DNA from: Palleniella intestinalis | GTDB taxonomy: Bacteria; Bacteroidota; Bacteroidia; Bacteroidales; Bacteroidaceae | Direction of reading: 5' to 3' | Assembly: GCF_013166595.1 (NCBI RefSeq) | Contig: NZ_JABKKG010000001.1 | Coordinates: forward strand, 124,001-188,000 | DNA length: 64,000 bases | In this document: one piece after another, positions 29,238 to 38,326 of the stretch | How the letters are laid out: every line of letters begins with the position of its first letter | How positions within the stretch are numbered: position 1 is the first letter of the stretch | Made by a program: the position numbers and the translations under genes | The notes under the pieces: generated by a model | Databases searched by the model: none | Told to the model about the DNA's origin: nothing | What the model saw: the letters and a program-made list of their open reading frames with translations, nothing else

Positions 29238-31004
29238 ATGTCAGAAGAATTGGATTTTTCAAACAAGCAATTCAAGGATGCGCTTAACATAATTGAGCGC
29301 ACCCGGAACTCCCTTTTCTTCACAGGAAAGGCAGGAACCGGCAAATCCACATTCCTCCGACATATAGACGCGACAACAAAGAAGAAGCATATAATCCTTG
29401 CGCCGACAGGCATTGCTGCTATAAATGTTGGCGGGCAGACACTGCATTCGTTTTTCAAGATACCGTTTCATCCTTTGCTGCCAACCGATGTTCAGTATAA
29501 TGCCAGGAACATTCGTGGCACATTGAAGTATAGCGCGGAAAAGATAAAGCTTATACGCGAACTTGAACTAATCATTATCGATGAGATTTCCATGGTGCGC
29601 GCAGACATCATCGATTTCATCGACAAGGTGCTCAGGGTGTACTCGCAGAACATGAGACAGCCTTTCGGAGGAAAGCAACTGCTGCTTGTTGGTGACATTT
29701 ACCAGCTTGAACCGGTCCTGAAGGATGACGACAGAAAACTCCTTCAGCCATTCTACACTTCAGGATATTTTTTTGCTGCACACGTGTGGCGGCAAATGCA
29801 GCTTGTAAGCATAGAACTGAAAAAGGTGTACAGACAGTCTGACAGGGAATTCATTAATATCCTTGACCGCATACGCGAATCTGCTGTTTTGGAAGCGGAC
29901 ATAAAGGCCATAAACAGCAGAGTCGCCCCTGTGCCTGCGAAACAACAAAACGCAGACGACTCAATAGCCATAACGCTCTCTACACGGCGTGATACGGTGG
30001 ACTATATAAACCATAAGGAGCTGAATGAACTTGAAGGTGAAGTCTCTGTCTACAAGGGACATATCACTGGCGATTTCCCGGAATCCATGCTCCCTACCCT
30101 TATGGAGCTGGAGCTGAAGCCGGGTGCGCAAATCATCTTCATTAAGAATGACCAGAACAAACGGTGGGTGAATGGCACGTTAGGAATTATCACAGGAATG
30201 GATGAAGGCGAAGGAAAACTATATGTACATACGGAAGCCGGTGAGGATTTCGATGTGGAGCAAGCCCAGTGGTCCAATGTCCGTTACACTTTCAATGAGA
30301 AAGAAAAGAAAGTCGAAGAGGAGGAACTTGGCACCTTCACCCAATATCCACTCCGCCTTGCCTGGGCTATTACAGTCCATAAGTCACAAGGTCTGACATT
30401 CAATAATGTCAATATCGACCTGACAGGAGGCGCTTTCGCAGGCGGACAGACTTATGTTGCCTTGTCACGTTGCCGCTCGCTGGAAGGCATTACGCTGAAA
30501 GAGCCTCTCCGCAAGAAAGACATTTTTGTGCGTGAGGAAGTAAAGCTTTTCGCCAGACAATACAATGACCAAAGGGCGATAGACAGTGCATTGCGACAGT
30601 CCCAAGCTGACATTGAGTATGCAGAAGCCATCGACTGTTTTGACAAAGGCGACTTTCAAAGTACTCTTGACCATTTCTTCGTTGCCATACACCAACGTTA
30701 TGACATTGAAAAGCCGGCGGCACGCCGCCTGATAAGGAAGAAACTGTCGAAGATTACTTTGCTTGAGCAGGAAATAAGCCGCCTCAATGAAGAAATCAGC
30801 AGGCTAAAGGAGGAACGGGAAAAGCATGACGAATTTCTCAAGGAACTTGCCGTTGAATATGTCATTATGGGCAAGGAATGTGAAAAAGAGCATCTTCCCA
30901 CTGCCGCAATCTCCAATTATGAGAAGGCACTACGGCTTTGCCCAACATATAATGACGCGAACAAACGGCTGAAGAAACTGAAATCACAACAAAAGAACCA
31001 ATAG
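29238..31004 (+). CDS. PIF1/RecD2-like SF1 helicase with coiled coil and TPR-like tail
   Basis: 588 residues. Helicase motif I GKAGTGKST (about residues 31-39), motif Ia LAPTGIAAINVGGQTLHSF, motif II IIIDEISM, motif III LLVGDIYQLEP, and the UvrD-like C-terminal WAITVHKSQGLTF and YVALSRCRSL. Residues about 505-545 form a charged coiled coil (EISRLNEEISRLKEE) and residues about 545-580 a TPR-like repeat (AAISNYEKALRLCPTY). Probably acts in DNA replication or repair; the tail suggests a protein partner. It has no close operon partner upstream; exbB follows 11 nt later. Confidence 0.88.
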   Translation: MSEELDFSNKQFKDALNIIERTRNSLFFTGKAGTGKSTFLRHIDATTKKKHIILAPTGIAAINVGGQTLHSFFKIPFHPLLPTDVQYNARNIRGTLKYSAEKIKLIRELELIIIDEISMVRADIIDFIDKVLRVYSQNMRQPFGGKQLLLVGDIYQLEPVLKDDDRKLLQPFYTSGYFFAAHVWRQMQLVSIELKKVYRQSDREFINILDRIRESAVLEADIKAINSRVAPVPAKQQNADDSIAITLSTRRDTVDYINHKELNELEGEVSVYKGHITGDFPESMLPTLMELELKPGAQIIFIKNDQNKRWVNGTLGIITGMDEGEGKLYVHTEAGEDFDVEQAQWSNVRYTFNEKEKKVEEEELGTFTQYPLRLAWAITVHKSQGLTFNNVNIDLTGGAFAGGQTYVALSRCRSLEGITLKEPLRKKDIFVREEVKLFARQYNDQRAIDSALRQSQADIEYAEAIDCFDKGDFQSTLDHFFVAIHQRYDIEKPAARRLIRKKLSKITLLEQEISRLNEEISRLKEEREKHDEFLKELAVEYVIMGKECEKEHLPTAAISNYEKALRLCPTYNDANKRLKKLKSQQKNQ

Positions 31005-31015
31005 ATTCACACTTT

Positions 31016-31672
31016 ATGAAAACAATTTTTATATCACTTTTGGCAGATGAGTCAATGCACCAAGTATTGAAAGCGAAATTCATAGAGGGCAACCCTCTGT
31101 TCATGTCTTTTGTGGCTATCGCCCTCATCATAGGATTGACATTCTGTATAGAACGTATTGTGTACCTTGCTCTTGCGGACATAAATACAAAGAAGTTCCT
31201 TTCAAAACTCGAAGAACTGTACAAAGGAGATAGTAAAGAGGCAGCATTGGATTTCTGTCGTAATACTCGCGGACCTGTGGCAAGCATTTGCTTTCAGGGC
31301 TTGTTGCATTCTGAGGACACAGCAGATGACATAGAGCGCACTGTCGCATCTTATGCAGATTTGGAAGTGGCAAAGCTCGAAAAAGGATGCTCATGGATTA
31401 CATTGTTCATTGCTATTGCGCCATCTCTCGGATTTCTTGGCACTGTAATCGGTATGGTTATGTCATTCGATGACATCGAAGTGGCAGGTGACATTTCTCC
31501 TACAATTGTTGCAGGAGGTATGAAGGTGGCATTGATAACAACTATCTTCGGTATTATCTCCGCCGTGGTGCTGCAGATATTCTATAACTATATACTCTCA
31601 CGTATAGAACATCTGACATCGCAAATGGAGATGGCCGCCATTGAGCTGATAGAGATTCTCAGAAAACAGTAG
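31016..31672 (+). CDS. MotA/TolQ/ExbB proton channel family protein
   Basis: 218 residues with three membrane segments (about 28-48, 125-147 and 165-190). The conserved helix ITLFIAIAPSLGFLGTVIGM and the third segment GMKVALITTIFGIISAVVLQ are typical of ExbB/TolQ. It forms the proton-motive stator that drives TonB- or Tol-dependent work at the inner membrane. Two ExbD-like genes follow, with a small membrane-protein gene between. No TonB or TolA gene is in the cluster. Confidence 0.93.
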   Translation: MKTIFISLLADESMHQVLKAKFIEGNPLFMSFVAIALIIGLTFCIERIVYLALADINTKKFLSKLEELYKGDSKEAALDFCRNTRGPVASICFQGLLHSEDTADDIERTVASYADLEVAKLEKGCSWITLFIAIAPSLGFLGTVIGMVMSFDDIEVAGDISPTIVAGGMKVALITTIFGIISAVVLQIFYNYILSRIEHLTSQMEMAAIELIEILRKQ

Positions 31673-31702
31673 CCCACAAAAATAAGAAATACCTTATTAA
31701 AT

Positions 31703-32065
31703 ATGATAGAACTAATCATAATCTTGATGTATCTTGCCATAGCCACGATACTATGCGTGACAATATGGTCTGTATGCCGGGAACTCAGAATTGCAGGAAA
31801 GACATCCGGAGTATCCAATGGTATAAAGAAACGCAAGATACGCATTACAGTAAGAGTTGGCATGTTGCTGATACTCATTCTGTCATTTGTATTTGCAGAC
31901 ACTACTCCTGTAAAAACAAATTTCGTTTTATATAATGACATATTTTGGCTGAGAGCATCCAATATGCTTGTGTTTACAGGATGTATGGCAGTATTGTTCG
32001 CTACATGCGCTACCATTTATTGCTTTCTCTTAAACATTAAGGCGAATGATAAGATTATCAAATAG
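31703..32065 (+). CDS. Small three-segment membrane protein in the exbBD cluster
   Basis: 120 residues, with hydrophobic stretches at about 2-24, 49-65 and 90-112, a basic cytoplasmic loop (NGIKKRKIRITVR) and a basic C-terminus. I recognise no family. It lies between exbB (30-nt gap) and the first exbD, which it overlaps by 20 nt, so it is surely co-expressed. It could be an accessory subunit of the ExbB-ExbD complex (inference). Confidence 0.65.
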   Translation: MIELIIILMYLAIATILCVTIWSVCRELRIAGKTSGVSNGIKKRKIRITVRVGMLLILILSFVFADTTPVKTNFVLYNDIFWLRASNMLVFTGCMAVLFATCATIYCFLLNIKANDKIIK

Positions 32066-32522
32066 GATACGCAAGCACCAAAAGCGCCGTGTACCGCAAC
32101 TGAACACGACATCGACAGCGGACATTTCTTTCATGCTGCTCATATTCTTTCTCGTAACCACCTCAATGGATTCGGACAAAGGATTGCGCCAGCAGCTGCC
32201 TCCAAAGAATGAGGACAAAGAAGTTATAGCAACTGATGTTGATGTCAATACCGTAATGGCTGTTGGCATAACAGCGGAAAACAGGTACACATACAGCCTG
32301 CCAGGACAAGCCGAGCCAACACCATGCACTGATGCGGAACTGCGTAAACAGTTGGCAATCTTTATCCCGCAACTTGGAGACAAACATATCATAGAGATAC
32401 AGGCAAGTCGCACTGCATCGTATGACAGATATTTCCATTTGCAGAATATCTTGACACGCGTCTACCGTGATGACCTGAAACTAAAGTACAAACAACGAAT
32501 AAGTGAAACCTATGTTCCGTAA
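32046..32522 (+). CDS. ExbD/TolR-family protein (first copy)
   Basis: 158 residues: basic N-terminus, a single membrane segment (about 25-42) carrying the conserved Asp in STADISFMLLIFFLVTTSMD, and a periplasmic domain. ExbD works with ExbB to convert the proton gradient into motion of TonB. The periplasmic part contains PPKNEDKEV. Overlaps both neighbours, by 20 and 11 nt. Confidence 0.9.
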   Translation: MIRLSNRIRKHQKRRVPQLNTTSTADISFMLLIFFLVTTSMDSDKGLRQQLPPKNEDKEVIATDVDVNTVMAVGITAENRYTYSLPGQAEPTPCTDAELRKQLAIFIPQLGDKHIIEIQASRTASYDRYFHLQNILTRVYRDDLKLKYKQRISETYVP

Positions 32523-32973
32523 AAGAGTCAGAAAGACACCGACACTGAACACATCCGCTTTGCCAGACCTTATATTTACAATCCTCTTCTTTTTCATGAT
32601 AGTCACTCACATGAGGCAGACTGACGTAAAGGTTAGACTTGATTCACCGGAAGGCACTCAGTTGCAAAAACTTCAGAAGAAGTATGCCACGGCATACATT
32701 TATATAGGTAAGGACAAGAATGATGATGTAAAAGTGCAGTTCAATAATGAAATCGTTGACTTCAACCAACTTACAGAATACGCCAGAAGGCAACGCGAAG
32801 CTTTGCCTATAGAAGAACAGCAGTATTTCACTGTTTCCATAAAAGCTGACAGAGACACTCCACTTGGTGTCCTTGCACAAGTGAAAAAGGCTTTGCGAGA
32901 AGCCCATGCGTTGAAAATCAACTATTCAGCCACAGAAATAACAGAACATCAACAAAAGAAAGAAAACAAGTAA
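32512..32973 (+). CDS. ExbD/TolR-family protein (second copy)
   Basis: 153 residues from the ATG at 32512, which lies inside the end of the first exbD copy; a GTG at 32503 is less likely. The membrane segment carries Asp in SALPDLIFTILFFFMIVTHM. Paired exbD genes after one exbB are common in Bacteroidetes and suggest a heteromeric ExbD pair. Followed 12 nt later by an Lrp-family regulator. Confidence 0.9.
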   Translation: MFRKRVRKTPTLNTSALPDLIFTILFFFMIVTHMRQTDVKVRLDSPEGTQLQKLQKKYATAYIYIGKDKNDDVKVQFNNEIVDFNQLTEYARRQREALPIEEQQYFTVSIKADRDTPLGVLAQVKKALREAHALKINYSATEITEHQQKKENK

Positions 32974-32985
32974 ACATAGACAATT

Positions 32986-33462
32986 ATGCCAAAATACACT
33001 CTTGATGCCCTTGATAAGAAAATCATCCGAATGATTAGCAATGACGCACGTGTGCCATTTCTTGAAGTGGCACGTGCATGCAATGTCAGTGGTGCAGCAA
33101 TACATCAACGCATCCAAAAGCTGCAGAGTCTTGGAATTGTAAAAGGCTCACAATTCATCATTGACCCAGAGAAGATAGGCTATGAGACTTGTGCCTATGT
33201 TGGATTGTATTTGAAGTACCCTGAGCGTTTTGATAATGTTGTGGAAGAGCTGAGGAAAATGCCGGAAGTTGTAGAATGCCATTATACAACCGGTGGTATG
33301 GATATGTTCATAAAACTATATGCGAAGAATAATCATCATTTGTTAAGTATCATACACGACAAGCTGCAACCACTCGGACTTTCACGTTCAGAGACAATAA
33401 TATCGTTTAATGCTGCCATATCACGCCCACTGAATGTTGCTGATATCAATGATGAAGATTGA
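32986..33462 (+). CDS. Lrp/AsnC-family transcriptional regulator
   Basis: 158 residues. An N-terminal winged helix-turn-helix (about 5-60: LDKKIIRMISNDARVPFLEVARACNVSG) is followed by an RAM/ACT-like ligand-binding domain (about 70-150). Such proteins respond to amino acids and act as feast/famine regulators. It sits 12 nt after the second exbD gene and is probably in the same transcript; its targets are unknown. Confidence 0.92.
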   Translation: MPKYTLDALDKKIIRMISNDARVPFLEVARACNVSGAAIHQRIQKLQSLGIVKGSQFIIDPEKIGYETCAYVGLYLKYPERFDNVVEELRKMPEVVECHYTTGGMDMFIKLYAKNNHHLLSIIHDKLQPLGLSRSETIISFNAAISRPLNVADINDED

Positions 33463-33696
33463 AACGCTATGTTCTTAAACACTGCAATTTTAGGAGCCAA
33501 ATCCTGATATTGCATATAAAAAAAGTGTGAAACGGGGCATATTGTACGGAATTATTGTTAATATAAGCATGGCAAATATGCGTTTGTTGGGAAAATATCA
33601 GTAATTTTGCGCCCACAGAGTAATAGTAGAAAATAGTATTTCTGCTCAATAATGGCTCTGTTAAATAATTATTAGTATTAACCACACAAAAACAAA

Positions 33697-34140
33697 ATGC
33701 GTATGAAAAAGTTAGCACTTCTCCTCATTTGTCTACTCTCTGTATGCACAATCTTTGCTTTTGCAGGCAATGACAAAGTCATAACCGTAAAACAGTTGCC
33801 TCATACCGCACAGGTCTTCCTGAAATCACATTTTAACACCAATAAAGTGGCAATTGTGAAAATGGAAAACAAAATCATTGCAAAGGATTATGAAGTGACA
33901 TTTGTCAATGGCAATAAAATAGATTTTGACAGCAAGGGAAATTGGGAGGAGATAGACTGTAAGGCTACAGTTGTTCCAAATAAGGTTGTCCCTGCTAAAA
34001 TATTGGGTTATGTAAAAGCCAACTATCCGCATGAGAAAATCGTGAAGATAGAACGAGACCGCAGAGGATATGAGGTAAAACTCTCCAACCGTATGGAACT
34101 TTCATTTAACACAAACTTTCAACTGACAGAAATTGACTGA
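33697..34140 (+). CDS. Secreted PepSY-like (DUF2874-type) protein
   Basis: 147 residues; signal peptide (MKKLALLLICLLSVCTIFAFAG) then two PepSY-like repeats of about 55 residues each (KQLPHTAQVFLKSHF with YEVTFVNGNKIDFDSKGNW, and ILGYVKANYPHEKIVKIERDRRGYEVKLSN with MELSFNTNF). Such proteins are periplasmic or secreted and of unknown role. ATGs at 33697 and 33703 are both possible. A TAATTTTG box at 33602-33609 would give a leader of about 80 nt. It ends at a strong terminator. Confidence 0.8.
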   Translation: MRMKKLALLLICLLSVCTIFAFAGNDKVITVKQLPHTAQVFLKSHFNTNKVAIVKMENKIIAKDYEVTFVNGNKIDFDSKGNWEEIDCKATVVPNKVVPAKILGYVKANYPHEKIVKIERDRRGYEVKLSNRMELSFNTNFQLTEID

Positions 34141-34171
34141 TAGGCAGAAAAGCCCACTATATAATAAAAAA

Positions 34172-34209
34172 GGCTATATGGAATGAAAGCAAACCATATA
34201 GTCTTTTTT
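34172..34209 (+). terminator. Intrinsic terminator after the PepSY-like gene
   Basis: Stem GGCTATATGG (34172-34181) with CCATATAGTC (34194-34203), one G-T pair, followed by TTTTTT. Lies between this gene and the converging mfd, and could also serve mfd from the other side because A-runs precede the stem. Confidence 0.85.
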
Positions 34210-34246
34210 GTTTTTGCCTTTGGTATACAAAGTGTGTGTTGTTTGC

Positions 34247-37200
34247 TTATTCTGATTTTGGCATTATTCCTGACAATATCTTCAATGCATCTCCAACAGT
34301 AGGAACATTGGAGATGACAATGCGTGGCGAACCGCTGACAGACTTAAATTGGCAACGGCGCGGGTTGGATGTGGCATATCCAATGATACTTCCAAATGCC
34401 TTGGTCTTATAATAAGGACTGCTTTGGTCACGAAGGAGATGCAACTGCATCAGTCCTTGCTTAAGCACAATCTTTTCACAACCAAGACGTTTGCCAAGCC
34501 TGCGCAGCATAACCACCGACATCAGCTCCTCACCTTCATGGGGAACAGGCCCAAATCTGTCTTCCAATCTTTTGCGATAGTCCTCCAAATCCTTGTCTGT
34601 CTCTATCTTGTCAAGTTCACGGTAAAGCAGCATGCGTTCGGCACTTCCCGGAACGTACATGTCCGGAAAATACATTTCCAAATCACTCTCCACACCGCAG
34701 TCATCGACAAAGTCCAAGTTTTCAATGCTACGCCCTTCGCTTTGAGCTTCAAGCAGTTGCTCTTCCTGAAGGTCTTGGAACTCTTCGTTCTTAAGTTCTT
34801 GCACAGCTTGTTTCAGTATTTTCTGGTAAGTCTCGTATCCAAGATCCTCCATGAATCCGCTTTGCTCCGCTCCAAGCAGATTTCCGGCTCCTCTCAAGTC
34901 GAGGTCTTGCATGGCAAGCGAGAAGCCGCTTCCCAAATCAGAGAAAGTCTCCAAAGCTTCCAAACGAGTCTTTGCGTCATGAGACAAATAAGACAGAGGT
35001 GGAGACAACAAGTAGCAGAATGCCTTTTTGTTGCCTCTGCCGACACGCCCACGCATCTGATGCAAGTCGCTAAGCCCGAACTTGTGCGCATCGTTTATTA
35101 TTATCGTGTTAGCGTTCGGGACATCAATGCCATTCTCCACGATTGTTGTCGACAGCAGGACATCATAATCATAGTTCATGAATCCTATGATAATCTTTTC
35201 CAGTTCATCAGGATTCATTTGTCCATGACCTATGGCAACCCTGCAATCAGGAACATGTTTTTCTATAAGTCGCGCTATTTCAGCAAGGTTTGAAATGCGA
35301 GGGTTTACAAAAAACACTTGCCCGTTGCGTGACATCTCAAACTCAATTGCATCGGTTATGATTTCGTGCCCATAAGACCCCAGCTCCGTATGTATAGGAT
35401 GACGGTTTGGCGGAGGCGTGCGCATGATGCTCATGTCTCTCGCTCCCATCAGCGAGAACTGAAGAGTACGTGGGATAGGCGTGGCAGACATCGTCAGCGT
35501 ATCAATGTTTGTCTTCGCCTGACGAAGCTTTTCCTTTGTCGAAACACCGAATTTCTGCTCCTCGTCTATTATCAACAGTCCAAGGTCTTTCCATTTCACC
35601 GACTTTCCTATGAGTTTGTGAGTGCCGACAAGTATGTCGATTTTACCTTCTGCAAGGTCTTTCAGCACCTTCGTGGTTTGTTTGGCAGTTCGTGCACGTG
35701 ACAGGTAATCCACTCTTACAGGCAGTCCGTCAAGGCGTTTTGCAAATGTCTTATAATGCTGGAACGCAAGCACAGTAGTTGGCACTAACACAGCAACTTG
35801 CTTGCTGTCGCACGCTGCCTTGAATGCAGCGCGTATTGCCACCTCTGTTTTCCCAAAGCCTACATCTCCGCAGACAAGCCTGTCCATAGGACGCGATGAC
35901 TCCATGTCGTGCTTCACTTCTTGTGTCGCTTTCAGCTGGTCCGGTGTATCTTCGTACAAGAATGAGGCCTCAAGCTCGTTTTGCAAGTAGCAATCAGGAG
36001 AAAAAGCGAAGCCCTTTTCATGACGGCGCTTTGCGTACAGTTTTATAAGGTCGCGCGCAATGTCCTTGATTTTCTTTTTCGCACGCTCTTTCAGGCGTTC
36101 CCATGCTCCGGTGCCAAGATGTGACAAACGTGGCGGCTCGCCGGTTGTGCTGCTGCGGTATTTGCTTATTTTGTAAAGAGAATGTATCGACACATCCACT
36201 TTGTCATTATTCTGATAGACAATACGGATGACCTCCTGATATGAATTCCCTACAGGCACACGTACCAAACCTGCAAATTTTCCTATACCGAAATCAACAT
36301 GAACGATGAAATCTCCGGGCTCCAACTCTTGCAACTCCTTCATCGTAAGAGCCATTTTGCCATGCCGCGCATTGTCGGACTTCAGGTTGTATTTATGGAA
36401 TCTGTCGAAAATCTGATGGTCGGTGAAAAGACATAGCTTCAAGTCGTTATCGACAAATCCTTCATGTAAAGTAAAGCCTATGCTTTGGAATTCTATCTTA
36501 CAAGTATTCACACTGTTATCGTCTGTAGCAGAAAGTATCTCATTAAGCCTCTCTACCTGCTTTTCGCTGTCAGCGAGCACACCAATCCTGTATCCGGCAT
36601 TGACATGTTGACGAAGTGTCTCACGCAACAAATCAAAATTCTTGTGAAAAAGAGGCTGTGGTACGATGTGAAAACGCATCCTCGCATCATATTTCCTGCA
36701 ACCCTGCATCTGAGAGCCATACTCCACAATCTTCATTCTCGCAAACTCTTCCTGCATGACTTTTTGGGTGCATAGCTGAGAGTCACGGCGCATCTCCTTT
36801 ATTATCTGCGCCTGTTCCATCTCAGTAGCATTGGCAAGACGCTCCTCAAGTGCTTGTTTCGAGAAACCTTCTTCATAAATCTGCCCCACCCTTTCGAGGA
36901 CAAAAGCAGCATCCCTTGTTATCAGCGGAACACTGTCCGGGAAAAAAGATGTCAATGGGCGTTTCTCTGTTTCCACCACCGACAGTTGTGGCACGATGAC
37001 AACTTGCTCCATTCTGTCCTTTGACAACTGAGTTTCAACCTCAAAAGTTCGTATTGTATCAATCTCATCGTCAAAGAAATCTATCCTTATGGGAAATTCG
37101 GAAGAGAATGAATAAACATCAAGGATAGAGCCTCTGACAGCAAATTGTCCGGGCTCATACACATAGTCCACCTGCATAAAACCAAGTTCGCGAAGCTGAT

Positions 37201-37738
37201 GCTCGACATCAATGATGTCAATCCGTTGCTCACGTGCCAATGGCAGTTTGCGCGTATCGACATCATGCTTGGAGACAACAAGCTCCGCCAATGCCTCCGG
37301 ATGTGTCACAACCAGCAGGCGTCCGCCGCCAATGCGTCTCCCCAAATTCTGACTCTCTGACAGCTTTGCCAACACTTCCGTACGCAAAATCTCATTTGCA
37401 GGGTCATGCTGACCATATTTTACGGCACGCTTGTAGGATGAAGGGAAAAAGAACACCTCACTATCACCAACCAATCGGCACAAATCTGCATACAAATATC
37501 CTGCTTCGTCAGCATCATTAAGTACAAAAAGCATTGCACCGCCAAATGCAGCGTCTTTCCCTGACACATTCGCTGCATCGGCAAGCCTGCTGCTGACGGC
37601 TGACAGCAATAAGGGGACGGCTGAGCAGGACAGCCCTTCCAAAAAGACTGTATGTACAGACTTGTCTGCCAGTTCCTTGGCAAGAGCTCCGGCCTGTGCA
37701 GACTCCGCATAATGCGAAAGGATATTGTTTTCTTTCAT
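34247..37738 (-). CDS. mfd: Transcription-repair coupling factor
   Basis: 1163 residues. Removes stalled RNA polymerase and recruits UvrABC. N-terminal UvrB-like module (FFPSSYKRAVKYGQHDPANEILRTEVL), RNA polymerase-interacting domain (ELEPGDFIVHVDFGIGKFAG), then a RecG-like translocase: Walker A CGDVGFGKTEVA (about residue 620), LLIIDEEQKFGV, SATPIPRTLQFSLMGARDMS and QMRGRVGRG. A C-terminal TRCF domain follows. The ATG at 37738 is preceded by a leader with a strong hairpin. Confidence 0.98.
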   Translation of the reverse strand: MKENNILSHYAESAQAGALAKELADKSVHTVFLEGLSCSAVPLLLSAVSSRLADAANVSGKDAAFGGAMLFVLNDADEAGYLYADLCRLVGDSEVFFFPSSYKRAVKYGQHDPANEILRTEVLAKLSESQNLGRRIGGGRLLVVTHPEALAELVVSKHDVDTRKLPLAREQRIDIIDVEHQLRELGFMQVDYVYEPGQFAVRGSILDVYSFSSEFPIRIDFFDDEIDTIRTFEVETQLSKDRMEQVVIVPQLSVVETEKRPLTSFFPDSVPLITRDAAFVLERVGQIYEEGFSKQALEERLANATEMEQAQIIKEMRRDSQLCTQKVMQEEFARMKIVEYGSQMQGCRKYDARMRFHIVPQPLFHKNFDLLRETLRQHVNAGYRIGVLADSEKQVERLNEILSATDDNSVNTCKIEFQSIGFTLHEGFVDNDLKLCLFTDHQIFDRFHKYNLKSDNARHGKMALTMKELQELEPGDFIVHVDFGIGKFAGLVRVPVGNSYQEVIRIVYQNNDKVDVSIHSLYKISKYRSSTTGEPPRLSHLGTGAWERLKERAKKKIKDIARDLIKLYAKRRHEKGFAFSPDCYLQNELEASFLYEDTPDQLKATQEVKHDMESSRPMDRLVCGDVGFGKTEVAIRAAFKAACDSKQVAVLVPTTVLAFQHYKTFAKRLDGLPVRVDYLSRARTAKQTTKVLKDLAEGKIDILVGTHKLIGKSVKWKDLGLLIIDEEQKFGVSTKEKLRQAKTNIDTLTMSATPIPRTLQFSLMGARDMSIMRTPPPNRHPIHTELGSYGHEIITDAIEFEMSRNGQVFFVNPRISNLAEIARLIEKHVPDCRVAIGHGQMNPDELEKIIIGFMNYDYDVLLSTTIVENGIDVPNANTIIINDAHKFGLSDLHQMRGRVGRGNKKAFCYLLSPPLSYLSHDAKTRLEALETFSDLGSGFSLAMQDLDLRGAGNLLGAEQSGFMEDLGYETYQKILKQAVQELKNEEFQDLQEEQLLEAQSEGRSIENLDFVDDCGVESDLEMYFPDMYVPGSAERMLLYRELDKIETDKDLEDYRKRLEDRFGPVPHEGEELMSVVMLRRLGKRLGCEKIVLKQGLMQLHLLRDQSSPYYKTKAFGSIIGYATSNPRRCQFKSVSGSPRIVISNVPTVGDALKILSGIMPKSE

Positions 37739-37769
37739 CTCTTTTAATGATTCTTTTTACAACAGCAAC

Positions 37770-37799
37770 CACAAGACACCGGATTGCCGGCGCCTTGTG
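37770..37799 (-). other. Hairpin in the mfd leader
   Basis: A 13-nt stem (37770-37782 with 37787-37799) and a 4-nt loop. Read as minus-strand RNA all pairs are canonical or G-U (two G-U); read as the plus strand the same positions are mismatches. It lies about 30 nt upstream of the mfd ATG and downstream of the predicted start site near 37824, so it is in the mRNA leader. No T-run follows. Confidence 0.65.
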
Positions 37800-37830
37800 T
37801 CAAAAATGATAGCCTGAAATGTTTCGTCTG

Positions 37831-37861
37831 CAAAATTACAACAATATTTTCTAATATGCAA
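37831..37861 (-). promoter_or_regulatory. Predicted mfd promoter
   Basis: Minus-strand TAATTTTG (37831-37838) with TTGC 19 nt upstream (37858-37861). The same TTGC variant of the -33 box is seen before hisG. Bases 37862-38045 hold a CCGGCA-AATC-TGCCGG stem but no gene. Confidence 0.5.
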
Positions 37862-38045
37862 CATTTTTACACCGGAACTTGATAGCAATGCCGCCGAAGA
37901 AGGATTGACCAGCAAATGCCGCAGCTGCAAACCTATCAGCGACCCGCCGGCAAATCTGCCGGGGCTGCCAAGGAATACATATGGCCACATACTTGTTTCT
38001 CGTTGAATATCAATGAATTCCAAAAAGATATAAAACCTCTTTGCA

Positions 38046-38124
38046 AAGTGTTACCTTTCATGTGGTAAAGTGTTACCTTTCACCACCCTAAAGGTTACCT
38101 TTCACAATGCGAAACGTAACCTTT
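38046..38124 (+). repeat. 22-bp-period repeat array D (4 units)
   Basis: Units at 38046-38058 and 38068-38080 (both AAGTGTTACCTTT), 38090-38102 (AAAGGTTACCTTT) and 38112-38124 (AAACGTAACCTTT). Spacers are 9 nt (CATGTGGTA, CACCACCCT, CACAATGCG). Bases 38088-38102 can pair with 38112-38126 with one mismatch. This is the only array between divergent genes (mfd and the esterase), so it cannot be a 3'-end element only. Confidence 0.88.
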
Positions 38125-38272
38125 AGCATTTCTGTCCATAACCGCAATGGGTAGGAACGATGAAAGCTGCTTTGTAGCAACGTATTTTCTTGTGATTTTG
38201 AACGTAAGAAATGACATAATGCGCATTGATTCGTGAATAATTGTAACACACACGTGAATTTGTTTGATATAT

Positions 38273-38304
38273 TTTGTCAATATCGTTTTTTTTCAGTACC
38301 TTTG
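38273..38304 (+). promoter_or_regulatory. Predicted promoter of the esterase gene
   Basis: TTTG at 38273-38276 and TACCTTTG at 38297-38304, spaced 20 nt; the ATG follows 22 nt later at 38327. Confidence 0.65.
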
Positions 38305-38326
38305 CAGCCAAAAATATAAAGATTTC

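Noticed and set aside
34349..35293. 314-residue plus-strand frame inside mfd
   Set aside because: Antisense shadow of the conserved translocase domain; composition is not protein-like.
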